A stretch of DNA of 41,759 bases from Gammaproteobacteria bacterium (GCA_023257795.1 JALRBL010000042.1:1-41759); one strand, 5' to 3'; shown: positions 23,325 through 35,184, numbered from the stretch's first letter. Numbers and translations: made by a program. The notes: generated from the sequence alone by a model not told the origin.

Positions 23325-24227
23325 ATGAAGATAGTTATCCTCACAGGACCCACTGCGTCAGGTAAGACTAGGGTTGCTGCACATTTAACAGATAAACACC
23401 CCAATCTTTTTCAGATCATTAGTGTAGATTCCGTAATGGTTTATAAAGAGTGTAATGTTGGCTCTGGCAAACCCACGCCCAAAGAACTCAAAAAATACCC
23501 TCACGATCTGATCAATCATCTGTCTTTACCAAATATATTTACAGCATATGATTTTTTAAAAGAGTCACATACCATTCTCGATGCTTGCAAAAGAAACAAT
23601 AAAATTCCTCTTTTTGTTGGGGGCAGCATGATGTATTTAAACACCCTCAAAAATGGTCTAAATAGAACTGCCAATGCAAATCAAGATCTCAGAGAGGCGC
23701 TACTCGCAGAAGAAAAAGAAAGTCCAGGAATTCTCCATAAAAAATTAACTAGGCTGAACTCGAATATTGCAGAGCGACTAGCATCCAATGATTTAGTTAG
23801 GTTGATCAGAGCAATAGAGCAAATACAATCTTCATCCACTGGAGAAGAAATCAATGGAATTAATACTTCTGGATTGATTGAATTGGCTCTATTCCCAGAG
23901 GATAGGGAGTTGCTGCATACCATGATAGAAAATAGGCAGCATCAAATAGTAGGCAATGGGTTGCTCGATGAATGCAAGAATATTCAGATCAATTTTGATT
24001 TACCGAAGCACCATCCAATTAATAAGGCAGTAAATTACAAGCAAGGTTTCGATGTTTTGAATAATAGGATTTCGCATAAAGAATTATTTCAAAAATCATT
24101 AATCGCAACGCGACAACTTGCTAAAAAACAATTAACTTGGATTCGCTCCTGGCAGAAAATCAAGCTCTTTGATTTAAACTCAGGCAATAAAGCAATTCGC
24201 TATATAGAGAAATCACTAGAAATATAA
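23325..24227 (+). CDS. miaA: tRNA dimethylallyltransferase
   Basis: LTGPTASGKTRVA, ISVDSVMVYKECNVGSGKPT, PLFVGGSMMYLNTLKNGL, ATRQLAKKQLTWIRSW. Confidence 0.95.
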   Translation: MKIVILTGPTASGKTRVAAHLTDKHPNLFQIISVDSVMVYKECNVGSGKPTPKELKKYPHDLINHLSLPNIFTAYDFLKESHTILDACKRNNKIPLFVGGSMMYLNTLKNGLNRTANANQDLREALLAEEKESPGILHKKLTRLNSNIAERLASNDLVRLIRAIEQIQSSSTGEEINGINTSGLIELALFPEDRELLHTMIENRQHQIVGNGLLDECKNIQINFDLPKHHPINKAVNYKQGFDVLNNRISHKELFQKSLIATRQLAKKQLTWIRSWQKIKLFDLNSGNKAIRYIEKSLEI

Positions 24228-24289
24228 CAAAAACTATTTAATTATTAACAAAAGACCCTATATTAAAGGTAAACAAATAAGGATTTTTA

Positions 24290-25321
24290 ATGAATTGGGA
24301 TAATAACCAAGACCCCTGGGGGAAAAAGAACCAAGACCCGCTTGATTTTGATGATCTGATGAAGAAATTTATGGCTGCATTTTCAGGCAAGTCTGGAGGC
24401 AATGGTGCCAATCCATCCAGCGGAATGAAAATCCCAACAGGGAAACTGATAACCTATTTCTTAATTGGTGCGCTTGTGATCTATGCATCTATGTGCGTTT
24501 ATCAGGTTGATACATCTGAAAGAGCTGTCATCTTGAGGCTTGGAAAATACTATCAAGAAACTGGCGAGGGTCTAAATTTTATGATCGCTGGTATCGATGA
24601 AAAATTTCAAGAAGATATCACCGTTACAAGACGTTTTTCTCAGACTGCAAACATGCTTACCAAGGATGAGAACCTTGTCGATGTAACTGTTTCTGTTCAA
24701 TACAGAATTAAATCTCTAAAAGATTTCGTTTTGAATGTTAAGGATCCTGAAGCTTCTCTTAGGGAGGCTACAGAAAGCGCCTTGCGACACGTTGTAGGGG
24801 ACAATACTCTTGAAGAGACTTTAACAACCGGAAGAGAAGTTTTAGCTCAAAATGTCCAAACAAGATTACAGAATTATTTAGATGTCTATGGAACTGGCTT
24901 AAACGTGCAACAGGTGAATATTGAAAAAACCGATCCACCTGCGGCGGTTAAAGATGCATTTGATGATGTGGTTGCTGCCAGAGAAGATAAAGTTCGTTTG
25001 CAAAATGAAGCAGAAAGGTATGCTCTGTCCATAGTCCCTGAAGCAAGAGGGCAGGCAATTGCTAGAATTCAAGATGCTGAGGGTTATCAGGCAGAGGTCA
25101 TTGCAAATGCTGAAGGTGAAGTAGTCAGATTTGAAAAACTTTTAACTGAATACAAAAAAGCTCCTAAAGTAACCAGAGATAGATTGTATCTTGATGCTAT
25201 GCAGAGCGTACTTTCAAATTCAACCAAAATAATGGTGGATGTAGAAGGAGGCAACAATCTGCTTTACCTCCCACTAGATAAGATTATGGAACAAAATAAA
25301 AAACAAGAGGACAAGGATTAA
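24290..25321 (+). CDS. hflK: FtsH protease modulator HflK
   Basis: N-terminal PWG-rich region, TM segment, SPFH domain DTSERAVILRLGKYY..VQQVNIEKTDPPAAVKDAFDDVVAAREDK. Confidence 0.93.
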   Translation: MNWDNNQDPWGKKNQDPLDFDDLMKKFMAAFSGKSGGNGANPSSGMKIPTGKLITYFLIGALVIYASMCVYQVDTSERAVILRLGKYYQETGEGLNFMIAGIDEKFQEDITVTRRFSQTANMLTKDENLVDVTVSVQYRIKSLKDFVLNVKDPEASLREATESALRHVVGDNTLEETLTTGREVLAQNVQTRLQNYLDVYGTGLNVQQVNIEKTDPPAAVKDAFDDVVAAREDKVRLQNEAERYALSIVPEARGQAIARIQDAEGYQAEVIANAEGEVVRFEKLLTEYKKAPKVTRDRLYLDAMQSVLSNSTKIMVDVEGGNNLLYLPLDKIMEQNKKQEDKD

Positions 25322-25322
25322 C

Positions 25323-26195
25323 ATGAGCAGAAGTTTTAATTTATTAGTGCTAGCAGGTCTGCTTATTGGACTCATTATTAACAGCTTTTATATCGTAAAT
25401 GAGAAAGAAAAAGCTATTGTCTTTCAATTTGGAGAAGCTATTAATCCAAATGTTTCGGTTGGAATTCACTTTAAACTTCCAGTCATTCAGAACGTTAAAA
25501 AATTCGATGCACGCCTGCAAACACTTGATGAGGAACCCGCGAGAATCCTAACGGTTGAAAGTAAATACTTGATGGTTGATTCTTTTGTTAAATATAAAAT
25601 TATTGATGTCCTTACCTTTTATAAAGCTACCAGCGGAAGTTTTTTAAACTTAAATAATTTACTTGCTCAAAGAACAGAATTTGAACTTAAGAATCAGTTT
25701 GGTAAGAGAACCGTTACCGAGTTAGTTTCTGGTGAACGAGATGACCTCATGAGGACCATGCGTGCCAATTTAGGCACTTCCGTTTCTGATTTAGGTATTG
25801 AAGTGATTGATTTTAGGGTCAAGCAGATCGATCTCCCACCTGAGTTAAGCAATTCAGTGTATCAAAGAATGAGGACAGAAAGAAACAGACTTGCTGAAGA
25901 GCTGAGGTCTCAGGGCAAAGAGCTCTCAAATGAAATCCGCTCCAAAGCGGATAAACAAAAAGTGATTATTCTTGCGGATGCTTATAAAGAAGCTGAGCAA
26001 ATTAGAGGAGAGGGCGATGCCCAAGCAGCAGCAATATATGCAAACGCATTCTCCAAGGATCCTGAATTTTATGAATTTACCAGAAGCATCAAAGGCTATA
26101 CCTCTACTTTTAATGAGAAGTCAGATGTCATGCTTATTGATCCTAAATCAGATTATTTCAAATATTTGAATAAATCTGATGGTTCCAAACCCTAA
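25323..26195 (+). CDS. hflC: FtsH protease modulator HflC
   Basis: SPFH protein EKEKAIVFQFGEAI..IDFRVKQIDLPPELSNSVYQRMRTERNRLAEELRSQG; follows hflK by 1 bp. Confidence 0.93.
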   Translation: MSRSFNLLVLAGLLIGLIINSFYIVNEKEKAIVFQFGEAINPNVSVGIHFKLPVIQNVKKFDARLQTLDEEPARILTVESKYLMVDSFVKYKIIDVLTFYKATSGSFLNLNNLLAQRTEFELKNQFGKRTVTELVSGERDDLMRTMRANLGTSVSDLGIEVIDFRVKQIDLPPELSNSVYQRMRTERNRLAEELRSQGKELSNEIRSKADKQKVIILADAYKEAEQIRGEGDAQAAAIYANAFSKDPEFYEFTRSIKGYTSTFNEKSDVMLIDPKSDYFKYLNKSDGSKP

Positions 26196-26199
26196 TTAG

Positions 26200-27417
<1,218 letters not shown>

Positions 27418-27424
27418 GATATAT

Positions 27425-27453
27425 TTGCTTGCATTCCGCGGTAGCGTTATAGT
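27425..27453 (+). promoter_or_regulatory. candidate sigma70-like promoter for the DUF3604 gene
   Basis: TTGCTT (27425-27430), 17-bp spacer, TATAGT (27448-27453), followed by GGGAGAG upstream of the TTG start. Confidence 0.35.
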
Positions 27454-27485
27454 TTTCTAACGTTTCTATTGGTTGGGAGAGCGAA

Positions 27486-29711
27486 TTGAAAAAAATCATC
27501 ATTTCTTTTTTATTAGTAGCTGTTTTTTTTACAGCTTTTTTCTTATTTTTTGGAATCACCAAGCAGTTAGGACGACTTGAAGGTCCAGGAGTCATTGAGG
27601 GTCCTAAGGTCCCTGATACGGTAATTCAGGCACGCACAAACAGGATTGAGAGCGTCAAAGAAAGTCTTAATGTAGAAAATGATAAGCAAATTCTTTTTGG
27701 GGATTTACACGTTCATACAACCTATTCAACAGATGCGTTTATGTGGTCCTTGCCCTATTTAAATGGCACTGGTGCATCACCACTGGCTGATGCTTGCGAT
27801 TATGCAAGATTTTGCTCGGCATTAGATTTTTGGTCTATCAACGATCATGCAGAAGCAAGCACACCCAGAAAATGGCTAGATACCAAAGAGAGCATTAGAC
27901 AATGCAATGCTCTGAGCGAAGGCTCGGATGATTTGGTAAGTTTTTTAGGTTACGAGTGGACCCAAGTCTCGCAGGAACCTGAAGAACATTATGGGCATAA
28001 GAATGTAATCTTTTTAGAAACAGATGAGGATGTGGTTCCTCCTAGGGTTATTGGCTCTACCGGCGCAGCTCCGCTTGTGATGCGACTTGGTCTACCATGG
28101 ACATTATCAACGCTCCCTGCTTTTTTAGACTTAGAAAATAGAGACAGGTTTTTTGCTTTTGATAAATTTTTTGAAGAAATTAAAGAAACGCCTTTGTGCG
28201 ATAGAGAAACTCCTTCAAGAGACTTACCGATCAATTGTGCAGAACAGGCTGCGGATCCCAATGAACTTTTTTCCCGTCTAAAAGAATGGGATGCGAACTA
28301 TATGGTAATTCCTCACGGAACCACTTGGGGCTTTTATACTCCTCCAAGTTCTGATTGGAGAAAACAACTAGAAAATGCTCATGATCCCTCATCTCAATTT
28401 CTTATTGAGATATTTTCTGGGCATGGAAATTCTGAAGAATACCGAACCTGGAATGATGTAGGCATCACTGACAATGGGAATCTCTTTTGTCCTGAACCCA
28501 CTGCAGATTTTATTCCAACTTGTCATAAAGCTGGTGAGATCATGGCAAATCGATGTGAGGATAGTGGTTTAGATGCAGAAACGTGTTCTGGCTTGGTTAT
28601 GCAAGTGAGAGAAAATGCTGTAAACATGGGAGCCGGCGCATTTCTTGCGGTTAGAGAAACCGATGCCAATGAGTTTTTAAATGCCGGTCAATGCAACGAT
28701 TGTTACTTGCCCGCTTTTAACTACCGACCATTGGGCTCAGTGCAATATATTATGGCGATGACTGATTTCTCAGATCCTGAGAATCCACAACGATTTAATT
28801 TTGGGTTTATTGGATCAAGCGATAATCATGGTGCCCGCCCAGGCACAGGCTTTAAAGACACCAACAGAAAATATGAGACCGAAGCAGCAGGTTTTTCAGA
28901 CCCACTCATGGAGCGTCTCTCCAATTCAAGGAGTCCCAAAGGAGAGCTTGAGCCTTTCTTTGCAGGGCTCAATCAAAATATTTCTTCCATCATAGATCTC
29001 AACTTTGTGGTAGATGCAGAAAGACAATCTGCTTACTTTATGACCGGTGGATTGGTAGCCGTGCATTCTGATTCCAGATCAAGAGAAGATATTTGGAACT
29101 CGATGGAAACCAAAGAAGTTTATGCAACCTCAGGTTCAAGAATTTTACTATGGTTTGATGCAGCTCATAATCAAAACTCTTACCATATGGGCTCAGAGAT
29201 AGTAGCAAATGAATCCCCAGTCTTTACCGTAAAAGCCGCAGGTTCTTTCAAGCAAAAGCCCGGTTGCCCAGAATACAGCACGAATGCTCTAAGTCAGAAA
29301 CGTCTTGAGGAAATTTGTAATTCTGAGTGCTATAACCCATCCGATGAGAGAAAACTAATTAATCGGATCGAAGTAGTCAAAATTTTGCCTCAACAGTATC
29401 CTAACGAGCCAATAGAAAACTTAGTCATTGATACTTGGAAGACCTTTGATTGCAACAGCACCGAGTGTGAAATTTCTTTTACAGATGAAGAGTACTCAGT
29501 TGGTAGTAGGGATGCTATTTACTATGTAAGAGCTATTGAAGAACCATCCTTGGCTTATTCTGCTGATCCGTTGCAGTGCGAATTTGACGAAAACGGTGTC
29601 TGTGTGAAGACCAATATTTGTAGAGAGGGATTAGGCAAAGAAGGAGATTGTTTGGCAATGAACGAAGAAAGAGCTTGGTCTAGCCCAATCTTTGTAAATC
29701 ATGGTCGCTAG
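27486..29711 (+). CDS. DUF3604 family secreted/membrane-anchored protein (PHP-like metal motif), TTG start
   Basis: N-terminal hydrophobic segment, then FGDLHVHTTYSTDAFMWSLP, DFWSINDHAE, LGYEWTQ, FGFIGSSDNHGARPGTGFK, RSREDIWNSMETKEVYATSGSRILLWFD, characteristic of DUF3604. Confidence 0.88.
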   Translation: MKKIIISFLLVAVFFTAFFLFFGITKQLGRLEGPGVIEGPKVPDTVIQARTNRIESVKESLNVENDKQILFGDLHVHTTYSTDAFMWSLPYLNGTGASPLADACDYARFCSALDFWSINDHAEASTPRKWLDTKESIRQCNALSEGSDDLVSFLGYEWTQVSQEPEEHYGHKNVIFLETDEDVVPPRVIGSTGAAPLVMRLGLPWTLSTLPAFLDLENRDRFFAFDKFFEEIKETPLCDRETPSRDLPINCAEQAADPNELFSRLKEWDANYMVIPHGTTWGFYTPPSSDWRKQLENAHDPSSQFLIEIFSGHGNSEEYRTWNDVGITDNGNLFCPEPTADFIPTCHKAGEIMANRCEDSGLDAETCSGLVMQVRENAVNMGAGAFLAVRETDANEFLNAGQCNDCYLPAFNYRPLGSVQYIMAMTDFSDPENPQRFNFGFIGSSDNHGARPGTGFKDTNRKYETEAAGFSDPLMERLSNSRSPKGELEPFFAGLNQNISSIIDLNFVVDAERQSAYFMTGGLVAVHSDSRSREDIWNSMETKEVYATSGSRILLWFDAAHNQNSYHMGSEIVANESPVFTVKAAGSFKQKPGCPEYSTNALSQKRLEEICNSECYNPSDERKLINRIEVVKILPQQYPNEPIENLVIDTWKTFDCNSTECEISFTDEEYSVGSRDAIYYVRAIEEPSLAYSADPLQCEFDENGVCVKTNICREGLGKEGDCLAMNEERAWSSPIFVNHGR

Positions 29712-30109
29712 ACCTTATCCAAAAAGGCATTAATTAGTTTGTAGGCGTTAGGGCTTGAGAACTTATGCGCAAGCCTGATCGCTTCATCAATAATTACTGG
29801 CTTATCCAAGGTTCCCATAGATATTTCATTGAGGCCAAACTGAATGATGGCTTTGTCCATTTGGTTAAGATCTTTTGGGTTTTCGGTATTTTTTTCAATC
29901 GTTTGGTTCAGTTGGTTTAAGTTAGGCAATAATGATTCCAAGGATTTTTTAAAATAATTAAAATCCATCTTGTCAGGTCTATTTTCTTTAAAAAACTGCT
30001 CACATAATTCTTCTAAACTTGTCTCACTTAAATTCAGTTGATAAATAGCCTGAACCAAACACTCCCTGGTTTTTAGTTGAGATTTAAATTTAGCGAGATT
30101 CTTAGCCAT
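29708..30109 (-). CDS. nusB: transcription antitermination factor NusB
   Basis: RECLVQAIYQLNLS, MDKAIIQFGLNEI, PVIIDEAIRLAHKFSSPNAYKLINAFLDKV. Confidence 0.92.
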   Translation of the reverse strand: MAKNLAKFKSQLKTRECLVQAIYQLNLSETSLEELCEQFFKENRPDKMDFNYFKKSLESLLPNLNQLNQTIEKNTENPKDLNQMDKAIIQFGLNEISMGTLDKPVIIDEAIRLAHKFSSPNAYKLINAFLDKV

Positions 30110-30560
30110 CTAACTGTTTGATAGTATGCAAAAGAGTAAAGGCGAGTTCTCTGCCTTTATTTAGCTTGGCTGGGTTTGCTCTTTCTTCAGCTTGCTCAAG
30201 GGTAAGGGTTGCAAGAATACCCATCGTGACAGGGACGTTTGATTGAAGATTTAGCTGCATTAATCCTTGAGTTGCTGATTCGGCAATCAGCTCAAAATGA
30301 TAGGTATCGCCTTTGATAACAGTTCCTAATGCAAGCACTCCGTTGCAGCTACGTTGAAGTTTTTTAGATGCCTGAACTAGCTCCCAAGCACCAACTACCT
30401 CAGCATGAACAATAGTTTGTATTCCACAATCAGAGAAGTATTGTTCTGCTGATTGTTGGAGCATGGATACAAGCCCTTTATTCCAAAGCGTTGTAACAAT
30501 ACCTATTTTTAATTCGCCACAGCCCTCTAGAATCGGAATTTGTATTGCATCGCTACTCAT
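30102..30560 (-). CDS. ribH: 6,7-dimethyl-8-ribityllumazine synthase
   Basis: VVGAWELVQASKKL, VLALGTVIKGDTYHFELIAESATQGLMQLNL, VPVTMGILATLTLEQAEER. Confidence 0.95.
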   Translation of the reverse strand: MSSDAIQIPILEGCGELKIGIVTTLWNKGLVSMLQQSAEQYFSDCGIQTIVHAEVVGAWELVQASKKLQRSCNGVLALGTVIKGDTYHFELIAESATQGLMQLNLQSNVPVTMGILATLTLEQAEERANPAKLNKGRELAFTLLHTIKQLDG

Positions 30561-31633
30561 GATTCAAATCCAACGATTTCCAAATCGTACCCACCTAGTG
30601 AAGGATATTTCATAGGCGTGGCCAAGAGTCTAATTTTTTTCAAACCAAGTTCACTCAGTATTTGAGATCCAATACCTATCGTTTTAGTCTCAGGTGCCAC
30701 ACTTGCTTTAGACCCTGTGAGATCATTTAATTGACTGAGGGTATCTTGGGGATTGCCAATAAGTAACATTACCCCACAATCTTCTTTTGCAATTCTGGTT
30801 AAGCCCTCTTGAAAGTTTATCCTTGATCCAAATCCTTCTAAACCAATCATATCGTGCAATAAATTTTGGACATGCACTCGCACAAGTGGGGCTTCCGCTT
30901 TTTTTGGATCTCCATGAACCAAAGCAATATGTAATCTATCAAAGATAGAATCTCTCCAAGCTGTTACTTGGAAGGATTTATTTCCAATAATTTTTTCTCC
31001 TTCAAATTCCTTGGTAACTGATTTTTCTTTCATAGCTCGGTATTGAATAAGATCTTCGATAGTTCCAATTTTTAGCTCATGCGTTTTAGCAAAACTCATC
31101 AACTCATCTCTGCGAGCCATGGTGCCATCGTCGTTCATGATTTCACATATCACGCCTGCTGGTTCCAGTCTTGCCAATCTTGCTAAGTCGCAAGCAGCTT
31201 CCGTATGCCCAGCTCTGCTAAGCACGCCACCTGGAGCAGCTCTAAGAGGAAAAACGTGTCCGGGTTGCACAATATCTTGAGGCTTGGCATCCCTTGCAGC
31301 TGCAGTAGCGATAGTATGGGCTCTATCAGCAGCAGAAATACCAGTAGTAATTCCTTCAGCGGCTTCAATTGAAACAGTAAAGGCAGTGCCATTCTTCGTC
31401 CTGTTTAAGTTGGTCATCATGGGCAAGTTCAGCGCATCACATTTTTCTGGTGACATTGCCAAGCAAATAAGACCTTTACCATGCGAGGCCATGAAATTGA
31501 CCTGTTGGGAGGAGATGGTTTGGGCAGCGCATATTAAATCTCCCTCATTTTCTCTGTCCTCATCATCCACAAGCACAACCATCTTGCCAGCAGCAATGTC
31601 TGCAATTAAAGAATCTGTTGAATCAAATTTCAT
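30557..31633 (-). CDS. ribB: 3,4-dihydroxy-2-butanone 4-phosphate synthase fused to a degenerate GTP cyclohydrolase II-like domain (RibBX type)
   Basis: VVLVDDEDRENEGDLICAA, RAGHTEAACDLARLA. The C-terminal domain (LVRVHVQNLLHDMIG...) lacks the Cys zinc ligands of RibA. Confidence 0.92.
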   Translation of the reverse strand: MKFDSTDSLIADIAAGKMVVLVDDEDRENEGDLICAAQTISSQQVNFMASHGKGLICLAMSPEKCDALNLPMMTNLNRTKNGTAFTVSIEAAEGITTGISAADRAHTIATAAARDAKPQDIVQPGHVFPLRAAPGGVLSRAGHTEAACDLARLARLEPAGVICEIMNDDGTMARRDELMSFAKTHELKIGTIEDLIQYRAMKEKSVTKEFEGEKIIGNKSFQVTAWRDSIFDRLHIALVHGDPKKAEAPLVRVHVQNLLHDMIGLEGFGSRINFQEGLTRIAKEDCGVMLLIGNPQDTLSQLNDLTGSKASVAPETKTIGIGSQILSELGLKKIRLLATPMKYPSLGGYDLEIVGFES

Positions 31634-31640
31634 AGGGTCA

Positions 31641-32735
31641 TTAAATTTTGAACGTAGATTTTATATCAGAGCCAATTTTTTCGCTTGTAACTAATGTAAG
31701 TCTTTTTAAATAATTTTCAAAATCTACGCTTGATTGCATAGGTGGCAGCCCATCCTTAAGACAAGTATTGGATCTGAATACGATCAATTCATCAATTAGA
31801 TTGTGTTTTTGAAAGAGCTGAAACATAACTTGGCCTGGTTCAACCAAAATGCTTGATATCTTTTGAGCAAGGAGCTTTTTCAATAAGTCATGAAGAAATG
31901 GCTTGCCAATTTTTTCGATCACTAGGTTTTCGATATTTTCTTTTACAGGAACTAAGATCTTTTTATTGGATACAAAAATAATTCGAGAATAGCTACCCAT
32001 TAAGTTTTTAAGCTGAGTTTTAGATGGATTGCGATTGGTCAGAATAATCTTTACGGGCTGATCAGAATTTTTAATTTTTTGATTTTTTATATGCAAACTT
32101 GGTTGATCAATTCGAAGGGTATTGCCTCCAATTAAAATAGCTCTGTGTTTTTTTCTGATGCTTTGGACATTGCTGCGGCTTTTCGCTCCTGAAATGAAAT
32201 GTTGTTTTGTAGCCTTGGTAGGTGCTAAAAAACCATCGCTTGAAACAGCAATCTTGACACTAATAAATGGCCTTTTTTTAAGTTGGTTGACGGCAAAGAT
32301 TTTTAATAAGGTTTGGCATTCATCTTTAAAGATTGAAGGCTCCACAGTAACACCTTTTGATTTAAGCTGTCGCAACCCTTTGCCAAAAATTTTGGGATTA
32401 GGATCTTTGGCACCATAAGTAACTTTTGAAATTTCATACTCAAGTATTTTATTTGTACAAGGAGGAGTGTTGTTCGTAATCGAGCAGGGCTCGAGCGTAA
32501 CGAACATGTGAGATCTACGAAGAAGTTTTTTACCATTCTCTATCCCAAATTTTTTTAAGCAATCATTAATGGCATTTACCTCGGCATGATGCGACCCATA
32601 CATTTTATGCCACCCGGATCCAATTATTTCTTCGCCCTTAACTATCACGCAGCCCACCATAGGATTTGGTTGCACGGATAACTCTCCTTTTTTGGCCAAC
32701 TCAATGGCGGTGAGCATGTGTTTAGAAGTATTCAC
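31641..32735 (-). CDS. ribD: bifunctional pyrimidine deaminase/reductase RibD
   Basis: [65 protein letters not shown]. Confidence 0.93.
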   Translation of the reverse strand: MNTSKHMLTAIELAKKGELSVQPNPMVGCVIVKGEEIIGSGWHKMYGSHHAEVNAINDCLKKFGIENGKKLLRRSHMFVTLEPCSITNNTPPCTNKILEYEISKVTYGAKDPNPKIFGKGLRQLKSKGVTVEPSIFKDECQTLLKIFAVNQLKKRPFISVKIAVSSDGFLAPTKATKQHFISGAKSRSNVQSIRKKHRAILIGGNTLRIDQPSLHIKNQKIKNSDQPVKIILTNRNPSKTQLKNLMGSYSRIIFVSNKKILVPVKENIENLVIEKIGKPFLHDLLKKLLAQKISSILVEPGQVMFQLFQKHNLIDELIVFRSNTCLKDGLPPMQSSVDFENYLKRLTLVTSEKIGSDIKSTFKI

Positions 32736-33202
32736 TTCTTGTTAGTATTTTTTTCAGAGGAAAGTGAGGAGATTTCTTGAGCAAATTCTTCAATATCTTG
32801 AAAGTCACGGTACACAGATGCAAATCTTACATAGGCTACTTGATCGACGGTCTTTAGGGAGGCCATGACAACTTCACCTATGGTTCTAGATGAGATCTCT
32901 CGTTCCCCCAGCTGGCGGATGGTATTAATAATTTTGCTAAAGAGAGCATCCATATCTTCTGTAGATAAGGGTCTTTTCTCTAATGCTCTTTGCATGCCAG
33001 CTTTAAGCTTAGTTCCATTAAAGGGCTGTCTTTCACCATCGCTCTTAATAACTCGGGGAAGTGCTAGGTCCGGACTTTCAAAAGTGGTGAATCTTCCTTG
33101 GCATGTCTCACACTCTCGTCTTCTTCTAACCTGCGTTCCATCTGCAACCTGCCTAGAGTCAATCACCTTCGTATCTTGAGCTTGGCAGAATGGACAAAAC
33201 AT
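32732..33202 (-). CDS. nrdR: transcriptional repressor NrdR
   Basis: [42 protein letters not shown] zinc finger plus ATP-cone. Confidence 0.97.
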   Translation of the reverse strand: MFCPFCQAQDTKVIDSRQVADGTQVRRRRECETCQGRFTTFESPDLALPRVIKSDGERQPFNGTKLKAGMQRALEKRPLSTEDMDALFSKIINTIRQLGEREISSRTIGEVVMASLKTVDQVAYVRFASVYRDFQDIEEFAQEISSLSSEKNTNKK

Positions 33203-34476
33203 TATTTATAGACTGGAAAACTGTGGCAAAGCTGCAAGACAGCTTCTTTGGTATCGGCAATAACTTTAGCATCGTTTGAATTGTTCACAATGTCAGTAAT
33301 CCAGTTCGAAAGAGCATGAATTTCATCTTTTGAAAAACCACGGGTCGTGACGGCCGGTGTTCCCAATCTAATACCTGAGGTAACAAAAGGTGATTGAGGA
33401 TCGTTGGGAACTGCATTTTTATTCACGGTTATGTTCGCACTTCCCAATGCATGCTCAATTTCTTTTCCAGTTAACCCTTTTGAGCGCAGGTCCATAAGCA
33501 CGATGTGGTTTTCTGTTTTACCAGTAACAACATCTATTCCTGACTCGATTAAATTTTTGCAAAGCAACTTAGCATTATCAATGACTTTTTGAGAGTACTC
33601 TTTAAAAGCGGGCTCTAAGGCTTCCTTGAAGCAAACTGCTTTAGCAGCTATGACATGCATAAGGGGGCCGCCTTGCGAACCCGGAAAAACAGCTGAATTT
33701 AGTTTTTTCTCTAGTTCAGGATTTTCTTTTGCCAGGATAATTCCAGATCTAGGACCCCGTAAAGTTTTATGGGTGGTTGAGGTAACTACGTCTGCAAAAG
33801 GAACGGGTGATGGATAGAGTCCAGCTGCAACTAAACCAGAGACATGCGCCATATCCACTAAGAAATAAGCACCCACTTCATCTGAAATTTCTCTAAAAAT
33901 ACTCCAGTCAACAATTCCAGAGAATGCCGAGAAGCCAGCAATGATCATTTTAGGTGAGTGTTGTTTGGCTAAATCTCTTACTTGGTCGTAATCGATATCA
34001 TGTGTTTCAGGGTGGAGCCCATACTGATAGGCTGTATAGTTTCTTCCGCTAAAATTTACTTTAGCGCCATGGGTCAAGTGCCCACCGTGATCTAGGCTCA
34101 TTCCAAGGATCGCATCGTTTGGTTGGAGCATTGCTAAAAATGCAGCAGCGTTTGCAGAAGAACCAGAATGAGGTTGAACGTTGGCATAGTCTGCTTTAAA
34201 AAGTTTCTTGGCCCTTTCAATTGCAAGATCTTCTGCGATATCGACATACTCACATCCACCGTAATATCGCTTAAAAGGATATCCCTCGGCATATTTATTT
34301 GTTAGTAAACTCCCTTGTGCCTCAAGCACTCTTTTGGAGGCATAGTTCTCAGAGGCGATAAGCTCGATATGATCCTCTTGACGCGAACTCTCTTTTTGCA
34401 TTGCATCCCACAAATCTGGGTCATAATCTGCAATGGTGCCTGCATCAAAGAAGATAGAATCTTTGTAATTTGACAA
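33202..34476 (-). CDS. glyA: serine hydroxymethyltransferase
   Basis: [66 protein letters not shown]. Confidence 0.97.
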   Translation of the reverse strand: MSNYKDSIFFDAGTIADYDPDLWDAMQKESSRQEDHIELIASENYASKRVLEAQGSLLTNKYAEGYPFKRYYGGCEYVDIAEDLAIERAKKLFKADYANVQPHSGSSANAAAFLAMLQPNDAILGMSLDHGGHLTHGAKVNFSGRNYTAYQYGLHPETHDIDYDQVRDLAKQHSPKMIIAGFSAFSGIVDWSIFREISDEVGAYFLVDMAHVSGLVAAGLYPSPVPFADVVTSTTHKTLRGPRSGIILAKENPELEKKLNSAVFPGSQGGPLMHVIAAKAVCFKEALEPAFKEYSQKVIDNAKLLCKNLIESGIDVVTGKTENHIVLMDLRSKGLTGKEIEHALGSANITVNKNAVPNDPQSPFVTSGIRLGTPAVTTRGFSKDEIHALSNWITDIVNNSNDAKVIADTKEAVLQLCHSFPVYK

Positions 34477-34527
34477 TTTTTTTACTCCAAATAAGTTATT
34501 AGTGGTAGGTTAATAATCTTAACTCAT

Positions 34528-35184
34528 CTAGGGTCTTTTGTGTCGAAAAGGTCTTTTTCTACCGGGGTTAATGCCTGTGCAAATCTCACATTCCATCCCA
34601 TGACATTTTGTTGCCTGACAGAAGGCTCTTCCCCAAAAAATTATCTGCAAGTGAAGTTTGTTCCATCGTTCGGGTAGGAAATGTTTTTTTAAATCTCTCT
34701 CAGTCTGAACCACGCTTTTTCCATTGGTGAGTTTCCATCTTTGAGCAAGTCGATGAATATGAGTATCCACGGGGAAAGACGGCACTCCAAAAGCTTGGCT
34801 CATCACAACCGAAGCAGTTTTATGGCCAACTCCCGGGAGCTTTTCCAAAGCTTTTATGTCTTCTGGAACTTCTCCTGCAAAATTATTGACTAGTATCGAA
34901 GATAGTTCCTTGATGGCTTTAGATTTTTGTGGGCCTAATCCACAAGGCTTAATGATTGAGTAAATTTTGTCTTGAGCTATTTTTGACATTGCAAATGGAT
35001 TATCTGCCAGCGCAAATAATTTTGGTGTCACTTGATTTACTCTCTCATCAGTGCATTGAGCTGACAGCAAGACTGCGATCAACAATGTAAAAGGGTCTTG
35101 GTGATTAAGCGGAACAGGCGGGTTTGGAAAAAATTTATCCAAGCACTTTTGTATATGATTGATTCGTTCTTTGAGTGTTAGCAC
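34528..35184 (-). CDS. nth: endonuclease III
   Basis: LIAVLLSAQCTDERVNQVTP, LEKLPGVGHKTASVVMSQAFGVPSFPVDTHIHRLAQRW; variant Cys cluster at C-terminus. Confidence 0.93.
   Translation of the reverse strand: MLTLKERINHIQKCLDKFFPNPPVPLNHQDPFTLLIAVLLSAQCTDERVNQVTPKLFALADNPFAMSKIAQDKIYSIIKPCGLGPQKSKAIKELSSILVNNFAGEVPEDIKALEKLPGVGHKTASVVMSQAFGVPSFPVDTHIHRLAQRWKLTNGKSVVQTERDLKKHFLPERWNKLHLQIIFWGRAFCQATKCHGMECEICTGINPGRKRPFRHKRP

Noticed and set aside
31284-31694. 136-aa + strand ORF antisense to ribB
   Set aside because: Fully antisense to a well-supported CDS, with no recognisable domain; typical shadow ORF.
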